A DNA stretch of 64,000 nucleotides from Amycolatopsis nalaikhensis (GTDB taxonomy: Bacteria; Actinomycetota; Actinomycetes; Mycobacteriales; Pseudonocardiaceae): assembly GCF_030264295.1 (NCBI RefSeq), contig NZ_CP127173.1:5215501-5279500 (forward strand), read 5' to 3'. Made by a program: the position numbers and the translations under genes. Below the pieces are notes generated by a model that saw nothing but the letters and a program-made list of their open reading frames with translations, ran no database searches and had not been told where the DNA came from. Below, in pieces: positions 41,667-49,955 of this stretch. Positions within the stretch are counted from its first letter, which is position 1. Each line of letters opens with the position of its first letter.

Positions 41667-42550
41667 TGCCCGTCTACCACTACCCGGACACGCTCGCCGA
41701 AGCCTGCTCGATCATGGCCGCGGGTGACGACGCGATGGTCTACGGCGGCGGCACCGCCGTCCAGATCCTGCTCAAGCAGGGCGTGCTGTTCGCCTCCGAC
41801 CTGGTGGACATCGGCGCGGTCCCCGGGCTCGGCGAGATCGCGAAGACCAAGCACGGCCTGCGCGCCGGCCCGCTGGTGACGTTGCGGCAGATGGAAACCA
41901 GCCCGCTGGTGCGGGAGATCGCGCCGCTGGCCGCTGAGGTCTACGGCCGCGTCGCGAACCCGCGCGTGCGCAACACCGCGAGCGTCGGCGGCAACCTCGC
42001 GCACGGCGACTACCGGCTCGACCCACCGACCGCGCTGATGGTGCTCGACGCCGACATCGAGCTCACGTCGTCGCGGGGCAAGCGGAGCGTGCCCGCGCGG
42101 GAGTTCTTCGTCGACTTCCAGCAGACCGCGCTGCGGCCCGGCGAGATCATCACCGCGGTCGAGATCCCCCGCCAGCCCGAAGACGCGGGCGCGCACTTCG
42201 CGAAGCTGTCGAGCCTCGCGGTCAACGACTGGCCCGCCGCGTCCGCCGCCGTGCTGGTGGTGCCCGCCTCCCGCGGCCGCCGCCAGGTGCGGCTCGGCCT
42301 CGGCGCCTTGGCCCACGTGCCGGTGTTCACCCAGTTCGAGCTGGCCTCGGACACCCCGGTCGACGAGGTCGTGGCCACGGCTCGCGAGGTGGCGAGCCCG
42401 CTGATCGACCCCCTCCCCGACGTGCGCGGGGGAAGCGCTTACAAGACGCGGCTCGGCCTGGTGGCCGTCGAAGAAGCCGTGCGATCTTCCTGGAAGGAGC
42501 GAGACGATGAGCGGCGAATCCCGTTCCTCGGCCGGCGTCGCCGTCGGTGA
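41666..42550 (+). CDS. Mo-hydroxylase FAD-binding (medium) subunit
   Basis: 294 aa, CoxM/XdhB type: YHYPDTLAEACSIMAAGDDAMVYGGGTAVQILLKQGV contains the FAD AGGT-like loop (YGGGTA), and VRNTASVGGNLAHGDYRLDPPTALMVL the second FAD contact (TxGGN). Transfers electrons from the [2Fe-2S] centres to NAD or another acceptor. Its last 44 bp overlap the large-subunit gene, an unusually long overlap; the C-terminal RRIPFLGRRRRR is probably a by-product of it. Confidence 0.9.
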   Translation: MPVYHYPDTLAEACSIMAAGDDAMVYGGGTAVQILLKQGVLFASDLVDIGAVPGLGEIAKTKHGLRAGPLVTLRQMETSPLVREIAPLAAEVYGRVANPRVRNTASVGGNLAHGDYRLDPPTALMVLDADIELTSSRGKRSVPAREFFVDFQQTALRPGEIITAVEIPRQPEDAGAHFAKLSSLAVNDWPAASAAVLVVPASRGRRQVRLGLGALAHVPVFTQFELASDTPVDEVVATAREVASPLIDPLPDVRGGSAYKTRLGLVAVEEAVRSSWKERDDERRIPFLGRRRRR

Positions 42551-44834
42551 GCGGTGGGCCCGCACCGACGGGCGGGCCAAGGTCCGCGGCGAGTTCCGGT
42601 ACGCGGCCGAAGAGCCGGTCCGGCCCTGCCTCGACCTCGCCGTGCACCGCAGCACCCGCCCGCACGCGAAGATCGTCTCGGTCGACACGAGCCGGGCGCT
42701 CGCGGTCGACGGCGTCGTCGCGGTGGTCACCGGCGCGGACCTGTTCGCGCTGCTCGGCGAGCGGCTGATGACCGGACCCGCGTTCTCCGACCAGCCGTGC
42801 CTCGCCGTGGACAAGGTCCGCTACGTCGGCGAGCCGGTCGCGGCGGTGCTCGCCCACGGCGTCGCGGCGGCGCGCCGCGCGGCCGAAGAGATCCAGGTCG
42901 ACTACGCCGAGCTGGAGCCGGTGCACGACGTCGACGCCGCCATCGCGGGCAGTGCGTACGTGCACGAGGAGCTGCGGCCGTCGGCGGTGTTCGGCGACCT
43001 GAAGCACCTGCGCGGCAAGCGCGACACGAACGTCAACTACGAGTTCAACCTCCGCCGCGGCGACCCCGACACGGCGAAGGGCGCCACCACGGTCAGCGCG
43101 GAGTTCTGGGCGCCGCCGACCCACCACGTCCCGATCGAGCTGCCGTACGCGGCCGCGTGGCCCGAGGGCGACCGGCTCGAACTGCTCGCGACGACGCAGA
43201 CGCCGTCGTACGTCCGGCAGAGCCTGGCCGACCTGCTCGACCTGCCGCTCAACCGGGTCCGGGTGCGGACCGCGCCGCTCGGCGGCAGCTTCGGCGCGAA
43301 GATGTACGACCGGCTCGAGCCGCTGGTCGCGGCCCTGGCGTGGACGCAGCGCCAGGCGGTGCGGATCACCGCCACCCGCGAAGAGGCGTTCCTGCTGACC
43401 ACGCGCCACGGCGCGGCGGTGTCCGGCAGCATGACCGCGGACGAGCACGGCAAGCTCGTCGCCGCCACCGCCGACGTCCGGTACGACACCGGCGCGTACG
43501 CCGACGTCGGCCCGCGCATCACCGCGAAGTCCGGCATGGTCGCCACCGGACCGTACAAAGTGGACAACGTGCGGGTGCGCTCCCGGTGCGTCTACACGAA
43601 CAAGCCGTCGGCCGGGCCGTTCCGCGGGTTCGGGGTGCCGCAGGTGACGTGGGCGCACGAGTCCCTTGTGGACGAGCTCGCGCGTGAGCGCGGCGAGGAC
43701 CCGGCGGAGTTCCGGCGGCGCAACCTGCTGCGGGAAGGCGACGTCGCCCCAGTCGGCACGCCCATGCACAGCGCGGACTTCGTCGGCTGCCTCGACGCGG
43801 TCACCGAGGCCATCGGCTGGTCCGAGCCGCTGCCGCCCGCCGAAGGCCGGTTCCGGCGCGGCCGCGGCGTCGCGGTCGGGATCAAGGCCGTGCTGACGCC
43901 GACGATCTCCAACGCCACCGTGCAGCTCAACCAGGACGGCTCGGCCACGGTGCTGATCAGCACCGTCGACATGGGCCAGGGCAGCGACACGATCATGGCG
44001 CAGATCGCCGCCGAGGTGCTGTGCCTCGGCGAGGGCCGGGTCCGGGTCGTCGGCGCGGACACCGACGTCACGCCGTACGACACGATCACCGCCGGTTCGC
44101 GCTCGACCTACCACACCGGCAACGCCGTGCGCCTGGCCGCGGAGTCCATGCGGGACAAGCTGACCGCGCTCGCGGCGAAGCACTTCGACGTCGAGCCGAC
44201 CGACATCAAGATCACCGGCGACGGGCTCGTCAGCGCCCAGAACCAGGCCACCGTCAGCGTTTCCGACCTGCTGCACGCCCACTTCGGCGCTCGCGGCACG
44301 ACGCTCACGGCGGAAGCGAACTTCACCACGTCGTGGCAGCCCTACGACCACGAGACCGGGCAGTCCGCGCAGGTCACCGAGCACTGGTTCGCCGGTGCCG
44401 CGGCCGTCCAGCTGACCGTGGACACCGCGACCGGCCGCGTGCACGTCGAGCACCTCGCGGTGGCCGGCGACGTCGGCCGCGCGATCAACCCGGCGCTCGT
44501 CGAGCAGCAGCTGTCCGGCTCGGCGGTGATGGGCCTCGGGCACGCGCTGTTCGACCAGCTCGTGTTCGACGAGGGCCAGATCGTCAACGGCACCCTGCTG
44601 GACTACCAGCTGCCGTCCATCAAGGACATGCCGGACAAGCTGACCCCGATCGTCATCGAAAGCCCGCACCGGACGGGCCCGTTCGGCGCCAAGGGCGTCG
44701 GCGAGACGGCGATCATCCCGCTGGCGCCGGCGATCGCCAACGCCGTGCGCGACGCGACCGGCGTCCGGCTCACCGAGCTGCCGCTGACCCCGGAACGGAT
44801 CCTCACCGCCATCACCGAGCAGGAGCAGTCATGA
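42507..44834 (+). CDS. Mo-hydroxylase molybdopterin-binding (large) subunit
   Basis: 775 aa, xanthine oxidase/aldehyde oxidase family. Motifs: GGSFGAKMYDRLEPLVAALA and VDMGQGSDTIMAQIAAEVLCL (MPT-cytosine dinucleotide contacts), NPALVEQQLSGSAVMGLGHALF, and the active-site base in FGAKGVGETAIIP (Glu). The active-site loop reads AGPFRGFGVPQ, not the AYxCSFR of true CO dehydrogenase, so CO oxidation is unlikely; hydroxylation of an aromatic or heteroaromatic ring or an aldehyde is more likely. ATG follows GGAG. Stop overlaps the small-subunit ATG (ATGA). Confidence 0.93.
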   Translation: MSGESRSSAGVAVGERWARTDGRAKVRGEFRYAAEEPVRPCLDLAVHRSTRPHAKIVSVDTSRALAVDGVVAVVTGADLFALLGERLMTGPAFSDQPCLAVDKVRYVGEPVAAVLAHGVAAARRAAEEIQVDYAELEPVHDVDAAIAGSAYVHEELRPSAVFGDLKHLRGKRDTNVNYEFNLRRGDPDTAKGATTVSAEFWAPPTHHVPIELPYAAAWPEGDRLELLATTQTPSYVRQSLADLLDLPLNRVRVRTAPLGGSFGAKMYDRLEPLVAALAWTQRQAVRITATREEAFLLTTRHGAAVSGSMTADEHGKLVAATADVRYDTGAYADVGPRITAKSGMVATGPYKVDNVRVRSRCVYTNKPSAGPFRGFGVPQVTWAHESLVDELARERGEDPAEFRRRNLLREGDVAPVGTPMHSADFVGCLDAVTEAIGWSEPLPPAEGRFRRGRGVAVGIKAVLTPTISNATVQLNQDGSATVLISTVDMGQGSDTIMAQIAAEVLCLGEGRVRVVGADTDVTPYDTITAGSRSTYHTGNAVRLAAESMRDKLTALAAKHFDVEPTDIKITGDGLVSAQNQATVSVSDLLHAHFGARGTTLTAEANFTTSWQPYDHETGQSAQVTEHWFAGAAAVQLTVDTATGRVHVEHLAVAGDVGRAINPALVEQQLSGSAVMGLGHALFDQLVFDEGQIVNGTLLDYQLPSIKDMPDKLTPIVIESPHRTGPFGAKGVGETAIIPLAPAIANAVRDATGVRLTELPLTPERILTAITEQEQS

Positions 44835-45310
44835 GGGAGATCCAGCTGACCGTCAACGGGCGGCGCCGCCGCCTCGCGGTCGCCGACGACGAGCTGCTGC
44901 TCGACGTCCTGCGGCGCGACTTCGGCGTGACCAGCGCCCGCGAAGGCTGCGGCGTCGGCGCGTGCGGGGCCTGCACGGTGCTGGTCGGCGGCCGCAGCGT
45001 GTCGAGCTGCCTGGCCCGCGCGACCCGGTACGACGACGCCGAGATCACCACGGCGGACGGCCTGCCGGAGGACGACGAGGTGGTCGAGGAGTTCGTCGCC
45101 GCCCGCGCGATGCAGTGCGGCTACTGCATTCCCGGGTTCGTGCTGATGACGCACGAGCTGCTGGCGGAGAACCCGAGCCCGAGCGACGACGACGTCACCG
45201 AGCACCTGGAAGGCAACATCTGCCGCTGCGGCACCTACGGCGAGATCCGCACCGCGATCAAGGCCGCGGCCGCCCGCCGCGAGGCCCGCGAGGGAAGGAA
45301 GAGCGCGTGA
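44831..45310 (+). CDS. Mo-hydroxylase [2Fe-2S] (small) subunit
   Basis: 159 aa. Eight cluster cysteines in the expected pattern: plant-type REGCGVGACGACTVL ... SSC for cluster II, and QCGYCIPGFVLM ... GNICRCGTYGEI for cluster I. Relays electrons from molybdenum to FAD. The stop overlaps the following hydrolase start (GTGA). Gene order M-L-S. Confidence 0.95.
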   Translation: MREIQLTVNGRRRRLAVADDELLLDVLRRDFGVTSAREGCGVGACGACTVLVGGRSVSSCLARATRYDDAEITTADGLPEDDEVVEEFVAARAMQCGYCIPGFVLMTHELLAENPSPSDDDVTEHLEGNICRCGTYGEIRTAIKAAAARREAREGRKSA

Positions 45311-46077
45311 AGGAGATCAACGTCCGCCGCACCGGGACGCACGGCCGTCCCGTCGTCCTGCTGCACCCGCTCGCGCTCAGCGGCGCGGTGTGGGACCCGG
45401 TCGCCGAGTACCTCGGCACCCGCCACCAGGTGCTCGCGCTCGACGCGCGCGGCCACGGCGAGTCCGCTTGGGACGGTGCCGAGTTCACCGTGGAGGACAT
45501 GGCCGCCGACGCGGCCGCCGTCATCGAGGACTTCGGCGCCGGTCCGGCGGACGTCATCGGGTTGTCCATGGGCGGCAGCACCGCCCTCGCGCTCGCGGTG
45601 GCGCGCCCGGACCTCGTGCACCGCCTCGTGCTGGCCGACGCGACCGCCTGGTACGGCCCGAACCGCGTCGCGGAGTGGGCCGAACGCGCCGAGCGCGCGC
45701 TGAAGCTCGACCGGCACGCCCAGCTGGAGTTCCAGCGGGACCGGTGGTTCGCCGACGCCTTCCGCGCCGAGCACCCCGAGGAAGTCGAGCGCGTGTGCGA
45801 CATCTTCGTCGCGACCGACTCGAAGGCCCACGCGGCCGCCTGCCGCGCGCTCGGCGCGCTGGACGCCCGTGACCGGCTCGGCGACGTCCGGGCCGAAACG
45901 CTCGTCCTGGTCGGGGCCGAGGACTACGCGACCCCGCCGTCGATGGCGCGGGAGCTGGCCGCCGGGATCGCGGGCGCGCGGTTGCGGGTGCTCGAGCACG
46001 CCCGGCACCTGAGCCTGCTCGAACGGCCCGACCTGTGGCCGGTCGTCGCCGCGCACTTCGCCGGGGAGCCGTCGTGA
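45307..46077 (+). CDS. Alpha/beta hydrolase (enol-lactonase-like)
   Basis: 256 aa: oxyanion LLHPLALSGAVWDPV, nucleophile elbow VIGLSMGGSTALALA (Ser about 88), acid in LVGAEDYATPPS and His in HARHLSLLERPD. Resembles 3-oxoadipate enol-lactonase-like hydrolases. Overlaps both neighbours by GTGA, which binds it to the pathway: probable ring-opening or ester-cleaving step after hydroxylation and/or decarboxylation. Specific substrate not known. Confidence 0.87.
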   Translation: MKEINVRRTGTHGRPVVLLHPLALSGAVWDPVAEYLGTRHQVLALDARGHGESAWDGAEFTVEDMAADAAAVIEDFGAGPADVIGLSMGGSTALALAVARPDLVHRLVLADATAWYGPNRVAEWAERAERALKLDRHAQLEFQRDRWFADAFRAEHPEEVERVCDIFVATDSKAHAAACRALGALDARDRLGDVRAETLVLVGAEDYATPPSMARELAAGIAGARLRVLEHARHLSLLERPDLWPVVAAHFAGEPS

Positions 46078-47516
46078 CCGAACCCCTGCTGAGCCTGCGT
46101 TCGCACCTCGACGCCGTCGCCGGGTTCGGCGAGCTGCGCACCGTGCGGGGCGCGCACTGGGACCTCGAGCTGGGCGGGATCGCCGAGCTGAGCTACCGGC
46201 TGCCCGGGTCGCCCGCCGTGCTGTTCGACGAGATCGCGGGCTACCCGGCCGGGATGCGGGTGCTCACCGGCAGCACGGCGTCGCCGCGGCGGTTCGGCCG
46301 GACCTTGCGGCTGGGCGACGACCTCGACGACGTCGGGGTCGTCGACGCGTTGCGCGGCAAGCCGTCGCGCTGGGCGGCGGCGGCCCGGCAGTTCCCGGTG
46401 CTCCCGGTCGACGACGCGCCGCTGCTGGCGAACGAAGTGCCGGGGGAGAAGGTCGACCTGCTCTCGTTCCCGGTGCCGCGCTGGCACGCCCACGACGGCG
46501 GGCGGTTCATCGGCACCGGCTGCTTCGTCGTCACCAGCGACCCGGACACCGGCGTGCACAACGGTGGCTGCTACCGGATGGAGGTCGCCGACGACGGCCG
46601 CGGCGTCACCCTCGCGGTCGTGCCGGGCAAGCACGGCGACCAGAACATCCGGCGCTGGTTCGAAAAGGAGGGCCGCGCGCCGGTCACCGTCTCCTTCGGA
46701 CACGACCCGCTGCTGCTCGTGCTGGGCGGAACCGAGGTACCGCACGGGATTTCCGAGCTGGAGTACGCCGGCGCGGTGCTCGGCGAGCGGGTCCCGGTCG
46801 TCACCGGACCGGACACCGGCCTGCCGATCCCGGCGGGCAGCGAGCTGGCGATCGAAGGCTGGCTGCGGCCGGACCACCTGCGCGAGGAAGGCCCGTTCGG
46901 CGAGTGGACCGGGTACTACTCGGGCCGCCGCCGCCCGAACCTCGCCATCGACATCACGCGGCTGTACCACCGGGACGACCCGATCCTGCTCGGCGCGCCG
47001 CCGGGCAAGCCGCCGCACGACTACTCGTACATGCGCACGGTGATGAAGTCGGCGATGATCCAGGACGAGCTGGCGGCGTCGGGCGTCCCGGGTGTGGTCA
47101 AGGCGTGGGCCCACGAGTCGGGCGGCGGGCGGCTGTTCATCGCGGTGTCGCTGCGGCAGCGGTACGCGGGACACGCGCGTCAGGTGGCCTACCTGACGGC
47201 CCAGTGCCCGGCGGCGGCGTACATGAACCGGTACGTCGTGGTGGTGGACGACGACGTCGACCCGGCGGACCTGGACCAGGTGATCTGGGCGATGTCCACG
47301 CGCAGCGATCCCGTCCAGGACATCGAGGTGATGAAGCGGACGTGGGGCAGCAAGCTGGATCCGCTGTCGGTGGAGGGCGAGCCGCCGTTCAACAGCCGCG
47401 CGATCATCGACGCGTGCCGCCCGTACGAGCGCCTGGACACGTTCCCGCGGGTGGCCGAAAGCGACCCGGAGTTCCTGCGCGAGCTCGCGGCGAAGTGGCG
47501 GGACGCGCTGGCGTAG
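46074..47516 (+). CDS. UbiD-family prFMN-dependent decarboxylase
   Basis: 480 aa. The family core is clear: DLLSFPVPRWHAHDGGRFIGTGCFVVTSDPDTGVHNGGCYRM (cofactor and metal contacts), ISELEYAGAVLGERVPVV, and REEGPFGEWTGYYSGRR, which carries the conserved acidic residues of the catalytic E-R-E network. Reversible (de)carboxylation of an unsaturated or aromatic acid. Requires prFMN from the ubiX gene of the same island. GTG 46074 overlaps the hydrolase stop. Its stop is 1 bp from that of the convergent DUF4241 gene. Confidence 0.94.
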   Translation: MTEPLLSLRSHLDAVAGFGELRTVRGAHWDLELGGIAELSYRLPGSPAVLFDEIAGYPAGMRVLTGSTASPRRFGRTLRLGDDLDDVGVVDALRGKPSRWAAAARQFPVLPVDDAPLLANEVPGEKVDLLSFPVPRWHAHDGGRFIGTGCFVVTSDPDTGVHNGGCYRMEVADDGRGVTLAVVPGKHGDQNIRRWFEKEGRAPVTVSFGHDPLLLVLGGTEVPHGISELEYAGAVLGERVPVVTGPDTGLPIPAGSELAIEGWLRPDHLREEGPFGEWTGYYSGRRRPNLAIDITRLYHRDDPILLGAPPGKPPHDYSYMRTVMKSAMIQDELAASGVPGVVKAWAHESGGGRLFIAVSLRQRYAGHARQVAYLTAQCPAAAYMNRYVVVVDDDVDPADLDQVIWAMSTRSDPVQDIEVMKRTWGSKLDPLSVEGEPPFNSRAIIDACRPYERLDTFPRVAESDPEFLRELAAKWRDALA

Positions 47517-47517
47517 G

Positions 47518-48297
47518 TCAGTCGATCACGGAGAAGTCGACGACGAACTGGGCGACGGCCCCGGAAGCGGTGTAGCCGATCCAGGTCGGGTAGGAGCCGT
47601 CGCCCCAGCCGGCGCCGAAGGCGATCACGTTGGGCCCGGTGGCCGGGTCCCGCAGGGACACCCCGGCCGAGTCGTCGTCCTGGTCGAGGGCGGGGATCAG
47701 CGGGCCGTCGCCGCCGGCGACGAGACGGCAGAGCGAGGGGGTCGCGCTCGCGTCGAGGAGGGCGGCGAGCCCGCTGTCGACGCCGAAGCCGTAGTACTCG
47801 TTGGGCCCGAGCTTCGCGGGGTCCTCGCCGGGGGAGAAGGCGAGCGCCCAGCGGGTCACCGGCTCGGGGCGCACGAGCACCCGTGCGGCGGCGACCCGGA
47901 TGGTCCCGGGCGTGGCGGTGAACCGCACCCTGGAAAGGGAAACGGGGTAGCTGCCGGGCGGCACGGTGACCAGGAACGGCGTGTCGAGGTCGTCCTCGTA
48001 CGTCGGATCGCCCGCGATGAGCCGCCCGGTCGGCAGGTCGAGCTTGGCGACGTCGGCAACCTCGATCACGGCGTCCTCACCACCCGCACGCACGGCGGCA
48101 CCGGAGCGGAAGAGCTGCTCGAAGCCGTCACGGCGCAACGGGCGTTCCGGTTCGTCCGCGTAGGCCATGGTCCGCACCGGCGTACCGCACGCGGCTTTGG
48201 CCTGCGCGGGACGGCTTTCGCGCTGGGACGTCAGGACGCCGACGACCACGATGGCGGCCAGCACCAGGCCGACCACGATCTTCGCTCTTACCCCCAT
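47518..48297 (-). CDS. DUF4241 protein with N-terminal membrane anchor
   Basis: 259 aa. One N-terminal membrane segment or uncleaved signal (VRAKIVVGLVLAAIVVVGVL) then an extracytoplasmic DUF4241 domain recognised by LDLPTGRLIAGDPTYEDDLDTPFLVTVPPGSYPV...RVAAARVLV...RWALAFSPGEDPAKLGPNEYYGFGVDSGLAALLDA. The molecular role of DUF4241 is not established. ATG 48297. No operon partner. Confidence 0.85.
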   Translation of the reverse strand: MGVRAKIVVGLVLAAIVVVGVLTSQRESRPAQAKAACGTPVRTMAYADEPERPLRRDGFEQLFRSGAAVRAGGEDAVIEVADVAKLDLPTGRLIAGDPTYEDDLDTPFLVTVPPGSYPVSLSRVRFTATPGTIRVAAARVLVRPEPVTRWALAFSPGEDPAKLGPNEYYGFGVDSGLAALLDASATPSLCRLVAGGDGPLIPALDQDDDSAGVSLRDPATGPNVIAFGAGWGDGSYPTWIGYTASGAVAQFVVDFSVID

Positions 48298-48307
48298 GGC
48301 GGGGAGC

Positions 48308-48460
48308 CTACCGAGGCCGCCGCGCGGCGAAGCCGTCGAGCAGGCAGTCGAGGCCGAGTGCGAACGGCCGGAGCATCAGGTCGACCAGGCCTCCTGGTCA
48401 GCGCGGGACGCCGCGCGCGTCGGCGAGGTCGACGGCCGCGCGTTGCCCCGGCCCGGTGGC
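48308..48460 (-). pseudogene. Decayed TetR-family regulator
   Basis: Two fragments in one strand: near 48450, AAVDLADARGVP matches the first helix of a TetR HTH and stops at TGA; then, after a gap, LMLRPFALGLDCLLDGFAARRPR, ending at TAG 48308, matches a TetR C-terminus. The middle (most of the HTH and ligand domain, about 150 aa) is missing, so the gene has an internal deletion. A palindromic operator is still present at its 5' side. Confidence 0.6.
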
Positions 48461-48480
48461 TCGTACATTGAACTGTACGA
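48461..48480. promoter_or_regulatory. Orphan operator at the decayed TetR gene
   Basis: Inverted repeat TCGTACA-TTGAAC-TGTACGA with perfect 7-bp arms, and a further half-site CGTACA just beyond. GTACANNNNNNTGTAC-type sites are known for actinobacterial TetR proteins. Confidence 0.65.
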
Positions 48481-48581
48481 CGTACACCTTCCGGGCGGGT
48501 CGATGCTGCGGGGGATCACCTACGACACGGGGCGTTCTGGTTCACGTTCGCCGGGTACGAATCCCCGCGGCGAGGTTCGCT

Positions 48582-49100
48582 TCACCACAGGCTTTCCTCG
48601 AGCTTGGCGAGCAGTTTCGTGAGGGCCGTGCGCTCGGTCTGCGTCAGGTCGTCGACGAGCTCGGCTTCGTGGTCGAGCAGCTGTCGGACGGTGGCTTCGA
48701 TGAGCTGGTGCCCGGCATCGGTGAGCTTGACGGCGACGGCCCGGCGCGAGGCCGTGGAGGGAGCCCGTTCGACGAGCCCGGCTTGTTCGGCGCGGGCGAC
48801 GCGTTGCGAGACGGCCCCCGCGGTGACCAGGGTGCGGCGCGTGATCTCCCGGGTGGTGAGCTCGTAGGGCGGCCCGGCCCGCCGGATGACGCTCAGCAGG
48901 TCCAAAGTGGACGGATCGACGCCGAGCTCGGCGAGGGTGCGCCGCCGGTCGTCGGCGAGGAGCTTGGCGATGCGCCAGACCGGCGTGATGATCCGGATGG
49001 AGTCGGTGCGCACGCCCGGGAGTTCGCGCTCCCAGGCGTCGGCGATGTCCGCGGCGGGCCAGCGCAGGATCGCTTCCATGGGGTAGCTGTCGTTGGACAT
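48582..49100 (-). CDS. MarR-family transcriptional regulator
   Basis: 172 aa: LSVIRRAGPPYELTTREITRRTLVTAGAVSQRVARAEQAGLVERAPSTASRRAVAVKLTDAGHQLIEATVRQLLDHE is the winged helix with a C-terminal dimer helix. The N-terminal 40 residues are longer than in minimal MarR proteins. ATG 49100 follows GAGGAG. Divergent from a short-chain dehydrogenase, with a perfect 9-bp inverted repeat between them, consistent with repression of both. Confidence 0.92.
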   Translation of the reverse strand: MSNDSYPMEAILRWPAADIADAWERELPGVRTDSIRIITPVWRIAKLLADDRRRTLAELGVDPSTLDLLSVIRRAGPPYELTTREITRRTLVTAGAVSQRVARAEQAGLVERAPSTASRRAVAVKLTDAGHQLIEATVRQLLDHEAELVDDLTQTERTALTKLLAKLEESLW

Positions 49101-49117
49101 CCGCGGCTCCTCGCTGT

Positions 49118-49137
49118 TACGTTTAGAGCTAAACGTA
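49118..49137. promoter_or_regulatory. MarR operator between MarR and SDR genes
   Basis: TACGTTTAG-AG-CTAAACGTA: perfect 9-bp arms with a 2-bp spacer, 17 bp from the MarR start and 18 bp from the SDR start. Confidence 0.85.
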
Positions 49138-49155
49138 GCAGAGAGGAGGACAGCG

Positions 49156-49875
49156 GTGAGTCGCAAGGTGCTGGTCACCGGTGGTGGCGGCGGTCTCGGC
49201 AAGGCGGTGGCGGCGCGGTTCCGCGAGGCGGGCGACGAGGTGGTGGTGACGGGCCGCAAGGCCGACCGCCTGACCCGGACGGCCGCCGAGCTCGGCGCGC
49301 GCCCGGTTCCCTGCGACGCCACGGATCCGGCGCAGGTGGCCCGGCTGGCCGAGGAGCTGGGGCCGGAGCTGGACGTGCTCGTCAACATGGCGGGCGCGAA
49401 CACCGACATCGGCGCGGCTTGGTCCCCGGGTCTCGACGGGGTCCTCGCGGCGTGGCGGGCCAATCTGGACGCGAACCTGCTCAGCGCGGTCCTGACGACG
49501 ACGGCGGTGCTCGAAAAGCTGCGGCCGGGCGGGACGATCGTGAACATCGGCTCGATCGGCGCGGAGTACGCATCATCGTCTTACGGGGCGGCGAAGGCGG
49601 CCTTGGCGGCGTGGACGGCGGGGCTGTCTTCGGAGGTCGGGCCTCGCGGGGTGACGGCCAACCTGATCGCGCCGGGGTACATCGCGGAGACGGACTTCTT
49701 CCACGGACGGTTGAGCGAGGAGCGGCGCTCGGCGTTGATCGCGGCGACGCACAACGGCCGGGCCGGGCAGCCGGAGGACGTGGCGGAGACGACGTATTTC
49801 CTGGCTTCGGCGGGAGCGCGGCACATCACGGGTCAGACGATCCACGTGAACGGCGGCGCCCACACGACCCGCTGA
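49156..49875 (+). CDS. Short-chain dehydrogenase/reductase
   Basis: 239 aa SDR: cofactor loop VLVTGGGGGLGKAVAARF, NMAGAN, catalytic Ser in IVNIGSIGAEYASSSYGAAKAAL with YxxxK, and a PGYIAETDFF loop; typical FabG-like closing ITGQTIHVNGGAH. GTG 49156 follows GAGGAGG. NAD(P)-dependent oxidation or reduction of an alcohol/ketone; substrate unknown. Divergent MarR regulator. Confidence 0.93.
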   Translation: MSRKVLVTGGGGGLGKAVAARFREAGDEVVVTGRKADRLTRTAAELGARPVPCDATDPAQVARLAEELGPELDVLVNMAGANTDIGAAWSPGLDGVLAAWRANLDANLLSAVLTTTAVLEKLRPGGTIVNIGSIGAEYASSSYGAAKAALAAWTAGLSSEVGPRGVTANLIAPGYIAETDFFHGRLSEERRSALIAATHNGRAGQPEDVAETTYFLASAGARHITGQTIHVNGGAHTTR

Positions 49876-49880
49876 CGTCT

Positions 49881-49933
49881 TGAATGAGTCATTCAGGTCT
49901 TCGGTGGTCCTGAATGACTCATTCAGGACCACC
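49881..49933. terminator. Intact 45-bp palindromic element as bidirectional terminator
   Basis: TGAATGAGTCATTCA (49881-49895), loop GGTCTTCGGTGGTCC, TGAATGACTCATTCA (49911-49925). The second half also forms a perfect hairpin on its own, with 15-bp arms GGTGGTCCTGAATGA (49903-49917 and 49919-49933). It lies between the SDR stop and the convergent gene ending at 49956. Confidence 0.88.
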
Positions 49934-49955
49934 GGGCTCGGCGGGACGTGCGGTC

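Noticed and set aside
42507..45310. Aerobic carbon-monoxide dehydrogenase (CoxMLS)
   Set aside because: The large subunit has AGPFRGFGVPQ instead of the AYxCSFR active-site loop of form I CODH; the UbiD/hydrolase context also argues for an organic substrate.
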